Positions 14,608 to 23,529 of a DNA stretch of 41,076 bases are shown here, one piece after another. Position numbers and translations under genes: made by a program. The stretch's first letter is position 1. Each line of letters begins with the position of its first letter. The notes under the pieces were generated by a model. The model was not told where the DNA came from, searched no databases, and worked only from the letters and a program-made list of their open reading frames with translations. This DNA comes from an uncultured Erysipelotrichaceae bacterium (GTDB lineage: Bacteria; Bacillota_I; Bacilli_A; RF39; UBA660). The DNA lies in NCBI GenBank assembly GCA_902797265.1, contig CADBSF010000053.1, positions 1 through 41,076 of the forward strand. Direction: 5' to 3'.

Positions 14608-15865
14608 AGAAATTGCTGATAAACATCCTCAAATAACATTTCATCAAACAACAGAATGGGCTAATCTAAAAAAAGTAAATGGTTGGAACAGTCACTACAT
14701 TGGCTTAGAAGATGAAGATAATATCATAGGATTAGCACTTCTACTTTCAAAACAAATACCAATTATTCATAAAAAAATGTTCTACTCTCCAAGAGGATTC
14801 TTAATAGATTATAATAATAAAGAATTATTAAAAGAATTTACCACTTTGTTAAAGGAATATATCAAAAAAGAAAAAGGTATCTTTGTAAAAATAGATCCTT
14901 ATGTAGAATATCAAGAAAGAGATAATGATGGAAATATTGTAGAGAATGGATACAACAATAAAGTAGCAGTAGAAAATCTAAAAGAATGTGGGTATCACTT
15001 CTTTGGATTTAATCTCATGCAAGATACTCTTCAACCAAGATGGATGCATGTAATTGAAATAAATGATAGAACAGAAGAAGAAGTACAAAAAGATTTTGAA
15101 TCAAAGACAAGACAAATCTTAAGAAAAAATGAAAAATCATGTATCAAAACTCATGAAATTACAAAAGAAGAATTACCTATATTCAAAAGTATAATGGAAC
15201 ATACAGGAGAAAGAAGAGATTTTATTGATCGACCTCTATCTTATTATGAAGCAATGTGGGACAATCTCTATCCATCAGGTATTTTAAAAATACTAATTGC
15301 AGATATTGATTTTAATCTCTATGAAGAAAATACAAAAAAAGAATTAGAAGAAGTAGAAAAATCATTAAAAGATAGAATCTATAAACATGATAATAATATA
15401 TTAAAGATGAATGAAAAAAAATATGAATCTACGAATAAACAAGATCAAGATTCCATAGATAGATTACAAAAGCAAATAGCAAAAATTAAAGAATATAAAA
15501 ATCAATATGGAGAGAAAAAAACATTAGGAGCCATACTATTCTTAATTTATGGTAACGAAGTATTATCTCTATTTGGAGGAACAGACGATAATCTATTACA
15601 ATTCCAATCTGCTTATACTCTTCATTATGCAGGAATAAAACAGGCAATAGATAATCATTATAAAAGATATAATTTTTATGGAATTACAGGAGATTTTAGA
15701 AAAGAAAATCCACTATATGGACTTTATCTATTTAAAAAAAGTTTTGGAGGACATGTCGTAGAACTAATTGGAGAATATGATTTAATTATCTCTAAGTTTT
15801 GGTATAAAACATATCATATTACATTCAATCTTTATCATAAATTAAAACAAAGAAAGAGCAAATAA
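14573..15865 (+). CDS. FemABX-family peptidoglycan aminoacyltransferase (copy 2)
   Basis: This 430-residue paralog shares the layout of copy 1: TFHQTTEWANLKK, YSPRGFLIDYNNKE, FVKIDPYVEY, a coiled-coil arm with many Lys/Glu (about residues 240-320), then GLYLFKKSFGGHVVELIGEYD. It is clearly diverged, so each copy may add a different residue of the bridge in order, as FemX/FemA/FemB or MurM/MurN do in other Bacilli (inference). AAAGGAGC lies 7 bp before its ATG, inside copy 1. A terminator overlaps its stop codon, closing a two-gene operon. Confidence 0.92.
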   Translation: MKLVNLPTEKFKEIADKHPQITFHQTTEWANLKKVNGWNSHYIGLEDEDNIIGLALLLSKQIPIIHKKMFYSPRGFLIDYNNKELLKEFTTLLKEYIKKEKGIFVKIDPYVEYQERDNDGNIVENGYNNKVAVENLKECGYHFFGFNLMQDTLQPRWMHVIEINDRTEEEVQKDFESKTRQILRKNEKSCIKTHEITKEELPIFKSIMEHTGERRDFIDRPLSYYEAMWDNLYPSGILKILIADIDFNLYEENTKKELEEVEKSLKDRIYKHDNNILKMNEKKYESTNKQDQDSIDRLQKQIAKIKEYKNQYGEKKTLGAILFLIYGNEVLSLFGGTDDNLLQFQSAYTLHYAGIKQAIDNHYKRYNFYGITGDFRKENPLYGLYLFKKSFGGHVVELIGEYDLIISKFWYKTYHITFNLYHKLKQRKSK

Positions 15866-15880
15866 AGCTCTTTCTTTTCT
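15851..15880 (+). terminator. Terminator of the FemABX operon, bidirectional
   Basis: AGAAAGAGC (15851-15859) pairs with GCTCTTTCT (15867-15875), followed by TTCT on the plus strand. The minus strand reads into TTTGTTTT, so it can also stop the convergent lipoprotein operon. Confidence 0.8.
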
Positions 15881-16385
15881 AACTTAAAGTAACATTTTTC
15901 ATGAACTCTTCTTCAAAATCTCCTAAATCTTCATCATAAATAAAATCGATTACATAAGTATTTCCATTCTTTTCAATTGCATAATTATGATATTTTCCCT
16001 CTACTTCATGTTGTAACCAATCTAAGTTTCCATAACGCTTTATACCAAGTTGTTTCAACTTATCAGAATTCATTGCTTCCGTAATCGTTTTATTTTCGTA
16101 TTTAGAAAAGGCTACTTTAAATAAAACAGAATCATCTTTTTTAGTATATACAAGAATCGTATAAGTACCTAAACTATTAACAGCAGTATCACTTGGATAT
16201 TGATAATGAACTTCTTGAAAAGAACCACTCTCTGTTAATGATAAATCATATTCCCCAACTTTTAAAGAAGTATCTTCCTTTGTCGTAACGTCTTCCTTAG
16301 TATCTCCCTTTTTATTTGTTTTTGCATCACATGCACATAAGAATACAACAACTAGTAAAATTAAAATAATATATTTCTTTTTCAT
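15879..16385 (-). CDS. Small lipoprotein of unknown function
   Basis: The 168-residue product has a signal peptide ending in a lipobox-like LCAC with the lipidated Cys at residue 19. A short Lys/Asp/Thr-rich linker follows, then a compact domain of about 125 residues with mixed strands (VGEYDLSLTESGSFQEVHYQ). There are no catalytic motifs. AGGAGGAAAAT precedes the ATG. The upstream lipoprotein gene ends 9 bp before its start, so both are one operon. Function unknown; the neighbouring genes suggest the envelope. Confidence 0.75.
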   Translation of the reverse strand: MKKKYIILILLVVVFLCACDAKTNKKGDTKEDVTTKEDTSLKVGEYDLSLTESGSFQEVHYQYPSDTAVNSLGTYTILVYTKKDDSVLFKVAFSKYENKTITEAMNSDKLKQLGIKRYGNLDWLQHEVEGKYHNYAIEKNGNTYVIDFIYDEDLGDFEEEFMKNVTLS

Positions 16386-16394
16386 ATTTTCCTC

Positions 16395-17522
16395 CTAATA
16401 TTTTTTATCTAATATATTAAATCCTTCAGGTATTCCTGCTTTGCTTCCAATATAGATTTCATCCCCATTTTGAGCAACTACATCATTAAAAATAGATGTT
16501 TTGATATAACTACCATCCTCTAATTGATACTTATCTACTTCTTTAATACAATCATCCCACATTTCCATTACTTTATCATGCGTAGATTGAGAACTATCAC
16601 TAGAATAATGACTATCAATATACTCGTTAGTCGCATCTAAAGAAGCCTTTGCTCTTTCAGCATAAATACTCGTATAAAGATTAACAATATAACTAGAAAC
16701 ATACTCTACCATAGCATAATAATCAACAGTAAAAGAAGAATTCGCAACTATAAAATTATAAGTATCATAATATTCTTTAAATGCCTCTTCATCTTCTGCC
16801 TGATAAATAATCGTATAAGGAATTAGCCAATTAATTGCTTCACTGGATAGTAAAGGAGAAAGAGCAGAATCTAAATTTGTTTTTAAAGCCGATACACTGG
16901 TACTAATCTCAATAACATTACTTCCATAAGAATATTGTCTTTTAGAAGAAGAAACTCCACCATCAGATACAGAAATACTAACATTAGGAGTAACACTGTT
17001 TAACGTAAGAGCATCTTTCTTTCCTTGTTCTAATTTCATTGAATTATATTCTCTTAATTGGTTTAATAATGCCTCATCAACAGCTAATTCTTGAATCAAA
17101 TTAGTTCCTTGATATTGACTCATAAAATAATCAAGATAACTACCAGCATCCATATAATGAAGATAAGTTGTGTAATAGTCTTGATTGATACCCTCTACAT
17201 ACTTTTGATTTTCAACATATGCTTCTTGAGAACGAATCGTAATAGAGGCTCTTCCATCAGGACTTGATAATTGAACTACTTCAAGTCCAGGTACAGTAGA
17301 ACTAACCACATTCCAACTAGATTGAATATAAGAATTCCATCCCTCTGGTAATAAAGTATGAAAAACATCAACACCATTTACCGTATCACTTAAAGACACT
17401 TGATAGTACAAACTGCCCTTCTTATTATCAGTACTATTTCCAGAACCTTTCTCTTTACTAGAACTACATCCAGAAATCAGTATTAACAAGAATAACAATA
17501 CAATATAATATTTCCTTTTCAA
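16395..17522 (-). CDS. Lipoprotein of unknown function
   Basis: The 375-residue protein starts with a signal peptide and lipobox LISGC (Cys19), then a Ser/Gly/Asn linker. The mature part has an N-terminal segment around PEGWNSYIQSSWNVVSST and a helical middle. The C-terminal region (MWDDCIKEVDKYQLEDGSYI ... IGSKAGIPEGFNIL) looks like a repeat of a small domain. No named family is certain. The best start is a TTG at 17520-17522, because GAGGTGAGG lies 4-5 bp upstream; a GTG three codons earlier overlaps that site. It leads a two-lipoprotein operon. Confidence 0.72.
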   Translation of the reverse strand: MKRKYYIVLLFLLILISGCSSSKEKGSGNSTDNKKGSLYYQVSLSDTVNGVDVFHTLLPEGWNSYIQSSWNVVSSTVPGLEVVQLSSPDGRASITIRSQEAYVENQKYVEGINQDYYTTYLHYMDAGSYLDYFMSQYQGTNLIQELAVDEALLNQLREYNSMKLEQGKKDALTLNSVTPNVSISVSDGGVSSSKRQYSYGSNVIEISTSVSALKTNLDSALSPLLSSEAINWLIPYTIIYQAEDEEAFKEYYDTYNFIVANSSFTVDYYAMVEYVSSYIVNLYTSIYAERAKASLDATNEYIDSHYSSDSSQSTHDKVMEMWDDCIKEVDKYQLEDGSYIKTSIFNDVVAQNGDEIYIGSKAGIPEGFNILDKKY

Positions 17523-17540
17523 ATACCTCACCTCTATTAC

Positions 17541-17549
17541 AGTATATCA
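17541..17549 (-). promoter_or_regulatory. Extended -10 overlapping the flippase stop codon
   Basis: On the minus strand TGATATACT begins at the TGA stop of the flippase gene. It has the form of an extended -10 for the lipoprotein pair. No good -35 was found, and readthrough from the flippase gene is also possible. Confidence 0.35.
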
Positions 17550-19178
17550 CTTTTTAGAAAAGATACTTCTAAAAAATACAAAAAGATTTTTTTTAAAAAC
17601 TCTTTGAAACAACTGAATCTTATTACTGATTAGTAAATAGAAACCTCCCCCTATTATTCCATATAAAGCAAGAATCAATAAATTAAGAATTCTATTAGTA
17701 GAATAAATAGGAATAAGGAAATGAAGTAAATATAATAATCCTATCATCAATAAAGATCCTATCAAAATATCTATCACATTCTTTAGAACTTTTTGAATAG
17801 AAATAGAATACTTCTTTTTCAAATAAACGATACAAATAATACTAGATAGAAAATATCCTAAAATACTAGAAAATATTACTCCATAATAAGCAGGTAAACT
17901 CATCTGATGAAAACTAGATAATAAATAAGAATTAAATAATAATTTAAATAAGAATCCACTAATTAAACTAATAAATACTCCCTTATAATCTTTAAATAAT
18001 TGAAGAATAATTACAAGTATAGTAAATAATCCCATAAATAGACCAATAAAGATAGAAAAAGATAATACACTAACTCCATAGACACTATCTCCATAAAAAA
18101 GAGTCCATACTCCTCTAGCTAGAAAACTAATACCAAAAGTAATAGGAATTGCTAGAAACAAGAAAACATTTAATGCATCATGAATTGTCTCTTCCTTTTC
18201 TTTATTTTTCTTCTTTAAGATTTCTTCTGTTAAATGGGGAATAATACTAACAATAACTCCTGATGAAATTGCAAGAATTATCATAGTAAACTTACTAGCC
18301 CAAGTAGAAAGAATAGAATAGATAATTTCAGCATCTTTTAACGTATATTGAAAAGATACCAATCCTCTAACTACTTGAAACATATCTACAATATGATATA
18401 GGGATTTAAAAAAATCTATCGCAATAAAAGGAATCGAATAAAAGAAAACCTTACGAATAATTTCTTCATTTTTAATAATTGGTTCTTCTACTTTTCTAAT
18501 TTTATTATGAAAAATCTTTCTCTTTGTAAAATATTGATATCCCAAGTATACATAAGCAACAATTCCACCTACGGTTGCTCCAAAAAGAGCAACTCCTACT
18601 CCAGTACTAATAGATAAATGAAATACTTTAATTGCTAGAAAACTACCCAATAAGATAACAATAACTCGAAAGAATTGTTCTAATACTTGAGAAACAGATG
18701 GAGGAACAAATAAACGATGTCCTTCAAAATATCCTCTATAAATACTCAATACTGGTACGATTAATAAAGCAATTCCTGATATTCTGATAACAAAGATAAC
18801 ATCTCTAATATGTTCTACACTAGCTTTTCCTACAATAATGGGAGTAATAACAGGAGCAAGAAATACCGTTAATAAAAAGGAAACAAATCCTAAAAGAATC
18901 GCTATTCTTTTTGCTAATACAAATAGTCTTTTCTTTGTTTGATAATAACCAAGAGCCTGATATTCAGATACCATCTTACTAATAGATAAAGGAATTCCTA
19001 AAGAAGCAACAGACATAAAGAAATTATAAACAGTATAGGCATATCCATATAATGCTCCTCCTTCTTCTCCAACAATAGAATGAAAGAAAATCACATAAAT
19101 AACACCTAATATTTTAGAAATGATTATTCCAAAAGAAGTAATAAAAGCACCAGTAATAAATGTATTTTTATTTTTCAT
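17547..19178 (-). CDS. murJ: MurJ/SpoVB-family lipid flippase
   Basis: This 543-residue integral membrane protein has about 14 hydrophobic segments and belongs to the MATE-like polysaccharide transporter group (YtgP/SpoVB/MurJ). The N-terminus TFITGAFITSFGIIISKILG and the SLGIPLSISKMVSEY segment fit YtgP, the Bacillus MurJ that flips lipid II across the membrane. SpoVB, its sporulation-specific paralog, cannot be ruled out because the window also holds spore genes. It stands next to two FemABX enzymes that modify lipid II or peptidoglycan stems. The ribosome binding site is weak (GAAAGAT). An extended -10 TGGTATAAT lies 25 bp before the start. The stop codon is TGA. Confidence 0.85.
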   Translation of the reverse strand: MKNKNTFITGAFITSFGIIISKILGVIYVIFFHSIVGEEGGALYGYAYTVYNFFMSVASLGIPLSISKMVSEYQALGYYQTKKRLFVLAKRIAILLGFVSFLLTVFLAPVITPIIVGKASVEHIRDVIFVIRISGIALLIVPVLSIYRGYFEGHRLFVPPSVSQVLEQFFRVIVILLGSFLAIKVFHLSISTGVGVALFGATVGGIVAYVYLGYQYFTKRKIFHNKIRKVEEPIIKNEEIIRKVFFYSIPFIAIDFFKSLYHIVDMFQVVRGLVSFQYTLKDAEIIYSILSTWASKFTMIILAISSGVIVSIIPHLTEEILKKKNKEKEETIHDALNVFLFLAIPITFGISFLARGVWTLFYGDSVYGVSVLSFSIFIGLFMGLFTILVIILQLFKDYKGVFISLISGFLFKLLFNSYLLSSFHQMSLPAYYGVIFSSILGYFLSSIICIVYLKKKYSISIQKVLKNVIDILIGSLLMIGLLYLLHFLIPIYSTNRILNLLILALYGIIGGGFYLLISNKIQLFQRVFKKNLFVFFRSIFSKK

Positions 19179-19202
19179 ATCATCATCTATCTTTCTATTC
19201 TT

Positions 19203-19211
19203 ATTATACCA
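19203..19211 (-). promoter_or_regulatory. Extended -10 promoter of the flippase gene
   Basis: TGGTATAAT on the minus strand is an extended -10 with a perfect TATAAT (19203-19208). The -35 at 17 bp is poor. It lies just behind the Cse60-like gene. Confidence 0.5.
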
Positions 19212-19226
19212 CTGATAAAGATATAA

Positions 19227-19403
19227 TTATAAGTCTTTATAAAGAATTAAAGAAGAAAAGCAAAAAATCTGCTCTTCACTAAAAACAGAAACACTTACTT
19301 GAAACTTAATATCAATTACTTCAATAGATTGATCTTCTAAAAAATCATTAATATCTTCTTCTAAATCTCCTTCATCTTCTTCATCAAATATCTTTACTTT
19401 CAA
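19227..19403 (-). CDS. Cse60-like sporulation protein
   Basis: The 58-residue protein resembles Bacillus Cse60, a small mother-cell protein made under sigma-E during sporulation, of unknown function. Matches are the start KVKIFDEEDEGDLEEDINDF, then VIDIKFQVSVSVFSEEQIFC and FSSLILYKD. The family usually starts at the Lys-Val-Lys, which suggests the TTG at 19401-19403 as start; AGGGTGA lies upstream at a suitable distance. The alternative GTG three codons earlier overlaps that site. Members of this family also occur on mobile elements, so its link to sporulation here is likely but not certain. Confidence 0.65.
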   Translation of the reverse strand: MKVKIFDEEDEGDLEEDINDFLEDQSIEVIDIKFQVSVSVFSEEQIFCFSSLILYKDL

Positions 19404-19449
19404 ATAAATCACCCTAATAAGAATAACAAAAAAAAGAAGAAGAAAATGT

Positions 19450-19472
19450 CAAAAAAAAAGAGGAAATCCTCT
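19450..19472 (-). terminator. Terminator of the Fic gene
   Basis: AGAGGA (19459-19464) pairs with TCCTCT (19467-19472). On the minus strand nine T follow. Confidence 0.83.
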
Positions 19473-19492
19473 ATAAAATAAATGAACTTAAT

Positions 19493-20623
19493 CTAGAAAA
19501 AAACTTTCTTTTTCTTTTTATCCGGTTTATCAAAATCACTTAATTCAGAGAATTTCTCTTTCTTATAATTATCTTCTTTCTTACCATATAATCTAGCTTT
19601 ATCTAAAGAAACCCAATTCGTTAATTGTTGAGAAGAACTATTCCAAAATAACTTAGTTAAAGATTCTACATCATAATCATTAATAAATTTCTTATAATCA
19701 TTACTTATTACATCTGTAATTAATACAGGAGCCATACTTTCATTTAATAAATGATGATTTAATATAATTCTACCAGTTCTACCATTTCCATCATTAAATG
19801 GATGAATTCTTTCAAATCGAATATGAAAGATAGCTTCTTTCTTAAAAATAACATATGCTCTATTTAAACGTTCTTGATAAGGAATATTTGCTTCATATGG
19901 ATCTAATATTTCTAATCCAAAGTTATCATGATAGTCTTTAAATAAACGTTCCATTTCATTCATAACTTCTTTTTTATCAGTAGGAGTAAATCTAGCATTT
20001 AAAATATCATTATTTGTCTTCTTAAATCCATCTACTTTATCTTCATCACTTCTATTAACAATACTATTTATTTGGATAACATCTGGTATCTTAATATCTT
20101 CTAGAGATAATGCATAATCAAAAGCATCTAAATTATCTCTTTTCATATTAACTGCTTTATAATACATTTTCTTATATCTAGGTAAATTAACAAATAAGCT
20201 TTCCATATTATGAAAAGTTGCTACTCTATCGAATTCTCCCTTTTCATCAAATTTTAAATATCCTAATACATAATCATCAAAGTATTGAAAATATTTATGA
20301 TATAATTGATCAATTTGTTTTTGTTCTCCTGTTAATTTATCTTCAAAAGCCGCAACATTCTTACCTAAGAAAACAATAATTTGATGTATCGTTTCACGAA
20401 TATGACTTCTCTTACCATTAGATAACATTTTATAGTATTGAACGGCTGCTTGATCAAAAGAAGTATCTAATAATACTTTATAATAATCTAAGTCAGAAAA
20501 AGCTTGTTCAATTGTTAAACTAGAATGAGAAAATGCTTCCTTAAATCCGTTTAATAAAAATCCATATACATAAGGAGAAAATCTTTTCCCACCAATAATA
20601 ACATCAACATTCTTCTTACTCAT
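19493..20623 (-). CDS. Fic family protein (predicted AMP transferase)
   Basis: Fic enzymes transfer AMP or another nucleotide part to hydroxyl groups of proteins. The active-site motif HPFNDGNGRTGR lies at residues 274-285 with the catalytic His274. The 376-residue length leaves a 200-residue N-terminal helical domain, as in standalone Fic proteins. The autoinhibitory (S/T)xxxE(G/N) motif is not obvious. No antitoxin gene is next to it, so the typical Fic toxin pair is not supported. The C-terminus is an odd Lys-rich tail (DKPDKKKKKVFF). It has a near-perfect promoter and its own terminator, so it forms a single-gene unit. The target is unknown. Confidence 0.88.
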   Translation of the reverse strand: MSKKNVDVIIGGKRFSPYVYGFLLNGFKEAFSHSSLTIEQAFSDLDYYKVLLDTSFDQAAVQYYKMLSNGKRSHIRETIHQIIVFLGKNVAAFEDKLTGEQKQIDQLYHKYFQYFDDYVLGYLKFDEKGEFDRVATFHNMESLFVNLPRYKKMYYKAVNMKRDNLDAFDYALSLEDIKIPDVIQINSIVNRSDEDKVDGFKKTNNDILNARFTPTDKKEVMNEMERLFKDYHDNFGLEILDPYEANIPYQERLNRAYVIFKKEAIFHIRFERIHPFNDGNGRTGRIILNHHLLNESMAPVLITDVISNDYKKFINDYDVESLTKLFWNSSSQQLTNWVSLDKARLYGKKEDNYKKEKFSELSDFDKPDKKKKKVFF

Positions 20624-20647
20624 AATACCACCCCTTAATTGACGCTA

Positions 20648-20676
20648 ATTATATCATATTTTCTCATATTTGTCAA
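20648..20676 (-). promoter_or_regulatory. Consensus promoter of the Fic gene
   Basis: A perfect TTGACA (20671-20676) and TATAAT (20648-20653) are separated by 17 bp on the minus strand. The -35 lies in the palindrome TTTGTTTGACAAA, a possible operator. Confidence 0.87.
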
Positions 20677-20704
20677 ACAAATCTTCTGGTAAGCAGAAAA
20701 GCAA

Positions 20705-20730
20705 AGAAAAAGACTTTTCTAAGAAAGTCT
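20705..20730 (-). terminator. leuS terminator
   Basis: AGACTTT pairs with AAAGTCT (20711-20730) and the minus strand runs into TTTTTC. It is immediately downstream of the leuS stop. Confidence 0.8.
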
Positions 20731-23141
20731 TATCTTACCACAATATTAACAATTTTTCCTTTAATTACAATTACTTTTACAATTGTCTTTCCTTCTATAT
20801 GTTTTAGAACATTTTCACATTCCATAGCTTTTTCTTTAATAGCTTGTTCATCATCTTCAATATGAATTTGAATCGTTCCACGTACTTTTCCATTTACTTG
20901 AACAGCAATCTCTTTAATAGAATCTACTGTCTTCTCTTCATCATAAACTGGCCAAGTACCCTCACAAATAGGAGAATAGCCAATTTCCTCATTCAATTCT
21001 TCTGTAATATGAGGAGCAAGAGGATTTAACAAAGTTAATAATAAATGATAATCTTCTTTGGTAATTGTTTCTTCTTCATCATATCGATTCGTTAGAACCA
21101 TTAAACTAGATACAACGGTATTATATCCCATATGAGACATATCATACTCTATCTTTTTAATTGTTTTATGTTGAAGAGATAAGAATGAATCACTTAATTG
21201 ATTTCCTTCTACTACTTTATCTTTTAAACGAATAACTTTATCTAGAAATCTTCTACATCCTCTTAAAGAATCCGTACTCCAAGGAGCATCCATTTGATAA
21301 TCTCCCATAAACATTTCATAAACTCTTAAGGTATCAGCACCAAATTCTTGAATAATATCATCTGGATTAATAACATTACCTTTAGATTTACTCATCTTTT
21401 GATTATCACTACCTAGAACCATTCCATGACTTACTCTAGTCCAAATCATTTCTTTACTAGGAACTAATCCAATATTAAATAAGAATTGAACCCAGAATCT
21501 TGCATAAAGAAGGTGTCTTGCTGTATGTTCCATTCCTCCATTATACCAATCTACTCTTCTCCAATATTTCATGGCATCCATTCCGGCAAATTCTTTTTTA
21601 TTTTTAGGATCCATAAAACGTAAGAAATACCAAGAAGATCCAGCCCAGTTAGGCATAGTATCAGTTTCTCTTCTAGCAGCCATTCCACATTGAGGACATT
21701 TGCAATTTACCCATTCAGAAATATTTGCTAGTGGACTTTCTCCATCTTCAGTAGGTTCATACTCTACAACATCAGGAAGTAGTAATGGCAAATCTTCTTC
21801 TTTTAATGGTACCCATCCACATTTTGGACAATTAACCATTGGAATAGGTTCTCCCCAGAATCTTTGACGAGAAAAAATCCAATCTCTCATTTTATAATTA
21901 TTAACTCTTCTAGCAATTCCTTTTTCTTCTAAGAATTTCGTAATAGCTTCTTTTGCTTCTTCAACAGTTAATCCATCAAATTCTCCACTATTAATTAACT
22001 TGCAACCTTTTCCTAAATAATCTTGTTTTTCAAAAGCACTTTGAGAAACATCTCTTCCCTCAATAACTTGTATCATTTCCAAATGATGAACAGTTGCATA
22101 TTCAAAATCTCTTTGATCATGACTAGGTACTGCCATAACAGCTCCTGTACCATAATCTCCTAGTACAAAATCTCCTAAGAAAATAGGAACTTCTTTCTTA
22201 GTAATAGGGTGAATTGCTTTAATTCCTTTGATTTCTACCCCTGTTTTTCCTTTATTAAGCTCTGTTCTATCCATATTAGACTTCTTACTAGTCTCTAAGA
22301 TATAAGCTTCTACTTCTTCTTTATTCTCTACTCTAGGCATTAAATCTTTAATTAATTTTCCATCAGGAGCAATAACAAAGAAGGTAATTCCATAAATCGT
22401 TTCAATACAAGTTGTAAAGATAGAAAAAGATCCTCCCCCTACAATATCAACATCTACTTCTACACCAGTAGATTTTCCAATCCAATTAATTTGTCCTAAT
22501 TTAACTCTATCAGCAAAATTAGTATCCTCTAATCCATTAAGTAAATCTTCACTATATTCACTCATACGAAGCATCCATTGACTCTTCTCTTTTTGAACAA
22601 CTTCACATCCACAACGTTCACAAACTCCTCCTGCAGCATCTTCATTCGATAATACACTCTTACAATTAGGACACCAATTAACAGGAATCGTATCTTTATA
22701 AGCCATTCCATGTTTATAAAATTGTAGAAATTGCCATTGAGTCCATTTATAATAATCAGGATCTGTTGTAGAAAATTCTCTATCCCAATCAAAAGAAAAA
22801 CCAATTGATTTCATTTGTTTCTTAAATGTTTTAATATTTTCTTCTACTGCCTTCTTAGGATGAATATGATTCTTAATTGCATATTGTTCAGCAGGTGCTC
22901 CAAATGCATCCCATCCCATAGGAAATAATACATTATATCCTTGCATTCTCTTCATTCTAGCAATCGCATCTTGAGCAGTATATCCTCTAACATGTCCTAC
23001 ATGAAGACCAGCTCCACTTGGATAAGGAAACTCTACCAAAATATAATAAGGTTTCTTTTCTCCTCCATTAATTGCTTTAAATGATTTATTTTTATCCCAA
23101 TAATTTTGCCATTTCTTTTCTATTTTCAAAATATCATTCAT
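20730..23141 (-). CDS. leuS: Leucyl-tRNA synthetase
   Basis: LeuS charges tRNA-Leu and edits misacylated products. The 803-residue enzyme is of normal bacterial length. It shows the HIGH motif as HVGH (residues 47-50 in PSGAGLHVGHVRGYT) and KMSKSKGNVINPDD near residue 575. The zinc fingers are CPNCK...CERCG and CPKCG...CPQCG, and the editing domain lies in between. The ATG at 23139-23141 lies inside the last codons of the small membrane-protein gene (8-bp overlap), so both are one operon controlled by a Leu T-box. It ends at its own terminator. Confidence 0.97.
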   Translation of the reverse strand: MNDILKIEKKWQNYWDKNKSFKAINGGEKKPYYILVEFPYPSGAGLHVGHVRGYTAQDAIARMKRMQGYNVLFPMGWDAFGAPAEQYAIKNHIHPKKAVEENIKTFKKQMKSIGFSFDWDREFSTTDPDYYKWTQWQFLQFYKHGMAYKDTIPVNWCPNCKSVLSNEDAAGGVCERCGCEVVQKEKSQWMLRMSEYSEDLLNGLEDTNFADRVKLGQINWIGKSTGVEVDVDIVGGGSFSIFTTCIETIYGITFFVIAPDGKLIKDLMPRVENKEEVEAYILETSKKSNMDRTELNKGKTGVEIKGIKAIHPITKKEVPIFLGDFVLGDYGTGAVMAVPSHDQRDFEYATVHHLEMIQVIEGRDVSQSAFEKQDYLGKGCKLINSGEFDGLTVEEAKEAITKFLEEKGIARRVNNYKMRDWIFSRQRFWGEPIPMVNCPKCGWVPLKEEDLPLLLPDVVEYEPTEDGESPLANISEWVNCKCPQCGMAARRETDTMPNWAGSSWYFLRFMDPKNKKEFAGMDAMKYWRRVDWYNGGMEHTARHLLYARFWVQFLFNIGLVPSKEMIWTRVSHGMVLGSDNQKMSKSKGNVINPDDIIQEFGADTLRVYEMFMGDYQMDAPWSTDSLRGCRRFLDKVIRLKDKVVEGNQLSDSFLSLQHKTIKKIEYDMSHMGYNTVVSSLMVLTNRYDEEETITKEDYHLLLTLLNPLAPHITEELNEEIGYSPICEGTWPVYDEEKTVDSIKEIAVQVNGKVRGTIQIHIEDDEQAIKEKAMECENVLKHIEGKTIVKVIVIKGKIVNIVVR

Positions 23142-23517
23142 CTTTAATCATTCCTTTCTTTTTATAAAATAAATATACAAAGTGATAACTTATAATAATT
23201 AAGAGTACCATAGTACTAATACCTACTAATAATTCTAATAAAAGATTAGGCATTAATAAGATAACACTAACAACAACAGCAATATCAAAAGAAGAAACTA
23301 ACGCAATAATCTGTAACAGTTGTGAATAAGATATCTTATCTAAATCAATATGATAACGATATACTAAATAAGAAATCTCTAATACTTCTTTATATTCTTT
23401 CTTTTTCTTCTTTTTATTAGAAGAATCTCTTTCTTTTTTAGCTCTTCTAACTACAAATATTTGATAGAAAATAAAAGTAAGAATATAAGTTAATAAAAAT
23501 AATAATAATTCTTCCAT
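23134..23517 (-). CDS. Small membrane protein co-transcribed with leuS
   Basis: The 127-residue protein has an N-terminal membrane segment (about residues 3-22), a basic cytoplasmic stretch (KKERDSSNKKKKKKEYKE) and an amphipathic helix with YHIDLDKISYSQLLQIIALV. One or two more hydrophobic segments lie near the C-terminus (about residues 78-118). I do not recognise a family. It sits between the Leu T-box and leuS and overlaps leuS by 8 bp, so it should rise with leuS under leucyl-tRNA shortage. The ATG follows GGAGG. A leucine-related transport or stress role is possible but not shown. Confidence 0.8.
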   Translation of the reverse strand: MEELLLFLLTYILTFIFYQIFVVRRAKKERDSSNKKKKKKEYKEVLEISYLVYRYHIDLDKISYSQLLQIIALVSSFDIAVVVSVILLMPNLLLELLVGISTMVLLIIISYHFVYLFYKKKGMIKDE

Positions 23518-23529
23518 ATTCCTCCAAAT

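Noticed and set aside
22562-22804. Minus-strand 80-codon frame inside leuS
   Set aside because: It overlaps leuS in another frame on the same strand and has no start signal.
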